Source of the DNA: Bartonella sp. HY328
GTDB lineage: Bacteria; Pseudomonadota; Alphaproteobacteria; Rhizobiales; Rhizobiaceae
Length of the DNA stretch: 64,000 nucleotides
Direction of reading: 5' to 3'
Assembly (NCBI RefSeq): GCF_025449335.1
Contig: NZ_CP104883.1
Span: 1,542,501 to 1,606,500 of the forward strand
Part shown: piece by piece, positions 62,696 to 64,000 of the stretch
Layout: the number at the start of each line of letters is the position of its first letter
How positions within the stretch are numbered: the first letter of the stretch is position 1
Translations under genes and position numbers: made by a program
Notes under the pieces: generated by a model
Database searches by the model: none
Told to the model about the DNA's origin: nothing
The model's input: the letters and a program-made list of their open reading frames with translations, nothing else

Positions 62696-63553
62696 ATGAA
62701 AATTCCTCCACAATCTCAAGATCAAATGCCAGGTGTAGAGTCTAAATTAGTTCCACCAGCGCAACACATCCGCGATAGCTATAAAGGTTCAAGCAAACTA
62801 GCTGGTAAAAAGGCACTTATTACAGGTGGAGATAGTGGTATTGGTAGGGCCGCGGCTTTGCATTTTGCTCGTGAAGGTGCTGACGTTGCTATTATTTACC
62901 TTGCAGAAGAGGCTGATGATGGGCAGGAGGCAAAGAAACTCATAGAAGCAGAGGGTGTGCGAGCCCTAGCGCTTGAAGCGGATTTACGAAAAGTAGAAAA
63001 TTGTAATAGTGTCGTTAAAACTGTTATTGAGCAATTTGGTGGATTAGATATTATCGTAAATAATGCAGGTATTCAAAAGGTCGCTAAAGACCTTGGTGAA
63101 ATTTCTGATGATGATTGGCATTGGCATTTTGATATTAATGTGCATGCAATGTTTTACTTAACTAGGGCGGCGTTACCTCATTTACATAAAGGTGCATCGA
63201 TTATAAACACGACTTCGGTCAATGCTTTTGCTGGAAACGATATGCTCGTCGCATATTCAACTACCAAAGCAGCTCAAGCAGGTTTTACGCGCGCTCTGGC
63301 ATTACAACTAGCAGATAAAGGTATAAGGGTGAATGAAGTTGCGCCCGGTCCTATATGGACACCAATTCAGCCTGCTGGATTTGGACCTATCGATCCTCAG
63401 ATCGTGGCCGATATGGGAAAAAGTGTTCCTTTGGGGCGCATTGGTCAGCCAAGTGAGGTAGGGCCGGCCTATGTTTATCTTGCCAGTGAAGATTCATCAT
63501 TTATCACTGGGCAAACCATTCATGTTAACGGTGGCATGATTATCAATGGTTGA
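62696..63553 (+). CDS. SDR-family oxidoreductase, YghA/general-stress-39-like
   Basis: 285 residues. The N-terminal leader (PPQSQDQMPGVESKLVPPAQ) before the Rossmann fold is characteristic of the YghA/GSP39 subgroup. Cofactor loop TGGDSGIGRAAA, NNAG motif VNNAGIQ, Ser in INTTSVNAFAG, and Tyr-Lys in YSTTK. It ends TGQTIHVNGGMIING. Members reduce assorted aldehydes and ketones and are often stress-induced; the substrate is unknown. CGGAG lies nine bases before the ATG. Its stop lies inside the start of the following epimerase gene (8-base overlap). Confidence 0.88.
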   Translation: MKIPPQSQDQMPGVESKLVPPAQHIRDSYKGSSKLAGKKALITGGDSGIGRAAALHFAREGADVAIIYLAEEADDGQEAKKLIEAEGVRALALEADLRKVENCNSVVKTVIEQFGGLDIIVNNAGIQKVAKDLGEISDDDWHWHFDINVHAMFYLTRAALPHLHKGASIINTTSVNAFAGNDMLVAYSTTKAAQAGFTRALALQLADKGIRVNEVAPGPIWTPIQPAGFGPIDPQIVADMGKSVPLGRIGQPSEVGPAYVYLASEDSSFITGQTIHVNGGMIING

Positions 63554-64000
63554 CACATTAGCATCTGTTTCACCATCAGAACAAACATGGTTACATAGCC
63601 AGCGACATCATCGCTGGCTAGAACAGCAAGGGCAAAGGCTGTTAGATTTTTCAAAAGAGTCTCGCGTAAAAAACGGTTTTACCGCTCTTAACGATCAGGG
63701 TAATCTTCCGGACAACGCGGTTGCTCAAACAATCATAACTGCCCGTATGACTCACGCATACGCCTTGGGTTCTATATTAGGCTTACCTGGTTGCGCGCCG
63801 CTTGTAAAACATGGTATTAAGGCTCTTCTTGGGCCATTGCATGATGATAAGCATGGTGGTTGGAAACAGGCAGAAGATCAACCACAAGCAAGAAAAATTG
63901 CCTATCTTCATGCGTTTGTTGCCTTGGCTGCGTCATCAGCAGTTGTCGCGAAAACCGAAGGGGCTGAGCTTCTTCTTAAGCAAGCTGTTGATATCCTTGA
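63546..64000 (+). CDS. AGE-family epimerase/isomerase (N-terminal part)
   Basis: About 151 residues are visible before the right edge. Family features are the early WLHSQRHHRWLEQQGQRLLDF, ARMTHAYALGSILG and a repeated alpha-helical pattern (RKIAYLHAFVALAASSAVV) typical of the (alpha/alpha)6 barrel of N-acylglucosamine 2-epimerases and mannose/sulfoquinovose isomerases. The ATG lies inside the end of the preceding SDR gene, so both are probably co-translated. The catalytic histidines lie mostly beyond the window, so the sugar cannot be guessed. Confidence 0.8.
   Translation, partial: MVDTLASVSPSEQTWLHSQRHHRWLEQQGQRLLDFSKESRVKNGFTALNDQGNLPDNAVAQTIITARMTHAYALGSILGLPGCAPLVKHGIKALLGPLHDDKHGGWKQAEDQPQARKIAYLHAFVALAASSAVVAKTEGAELLLKQAVDIL

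Overview
The window is a stretch of ordinary, gene-dense alphaproteobacterial chromosome. It is AT-rich, with very AT-rich gaps between genes. Several features point to the order Hyphomicrobiales (Rhizobiales), and the low GC favours a Bartonellaceae-like relative over Brucella or Agrobacterium. These features are an IalB-family protein, a FeuN-FeuP-FeuQ-like signalling locus, a short proS directly upstream of lolC-lolD, an SDR-uvrC-pgsA-moaD-moaE block, perM-hdaA divergent from purM-purN, and an apparent RirA-type iron box. The taxonomic call is inference from gene content. I saw no rRNA, tRNA, CRISPR array, prophage or insertion sequence.

Layout. 1-8.8 kb: end of an unknown membrane protein, an ABC-F ATPase, ndk, a YbaY-META envelope protein, purB, rpe, ialB and moaE-moaD. 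8.9-17 kb: pgsA, an FMN reductase that looks inserted, uvrC, a pteridine-reductase-like SDR, two small membrane proteins and a class A penicillin-binding protein. 17-25.4 kb: the FeuN/P/Q-like locus, an orphan FMN-dependent monooxygenase, a lipoprotein, an L,D-transpeptidase, a cupin and a zinc alcohol dehydrogenase. 25.9-32.7 kb: a TonB-dependent siderophore receptor behind a candidate IRO box, then the ccmI-ccmE-ccmF-ccmH operon. 32.7-44.7 kb: a membrane-anchored retropepsin-like protease, ribF with a HAD phosphatase, an M16 peptidase, hdaA-perM, purM-purN and proS-lolC-lolD. 45-52.8 kb: a candidate small RNA, anmK, tyrS, an uncharacterised NarL-type two-component pair, mltG and a RidA protein. 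52.8-64 kb: pyc, purU, cysS-cimA, znuA behind a near-perfect Zur-type palindrome, and a YghA-like dehydrogenase overlapping an AGE-family epimerase that runs off the end.

How the genes work together. Purine and one-carbon metabolism is covered by purB, purM, purN and purU. The envelope is served by the class A PBP, mltG, the L,D-transpeptidase, anmK and lolCD. Metal supply is served by the TonB receptor and ZnuA, each with its own operator-like site. Cytochrome c maturation is complete for the ccmI/E/F/H part. Many genes sit in tight operons with ATGA or TAATG overlaps. Several genes have TTG or GTG starts that are decided by a good ribosome-binding site.

I did not find a clearly new multi-gene system. 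The best leads are the structured plus-strand RNA candidate near 45.0 kb, the orphan 7TM-type histidine kinase pair near 48-51 kb, the 19-codon reading frame with its own ribosome-binding site and hairpin near 7.0 kb, and several unexplained inverted repeats between genes.
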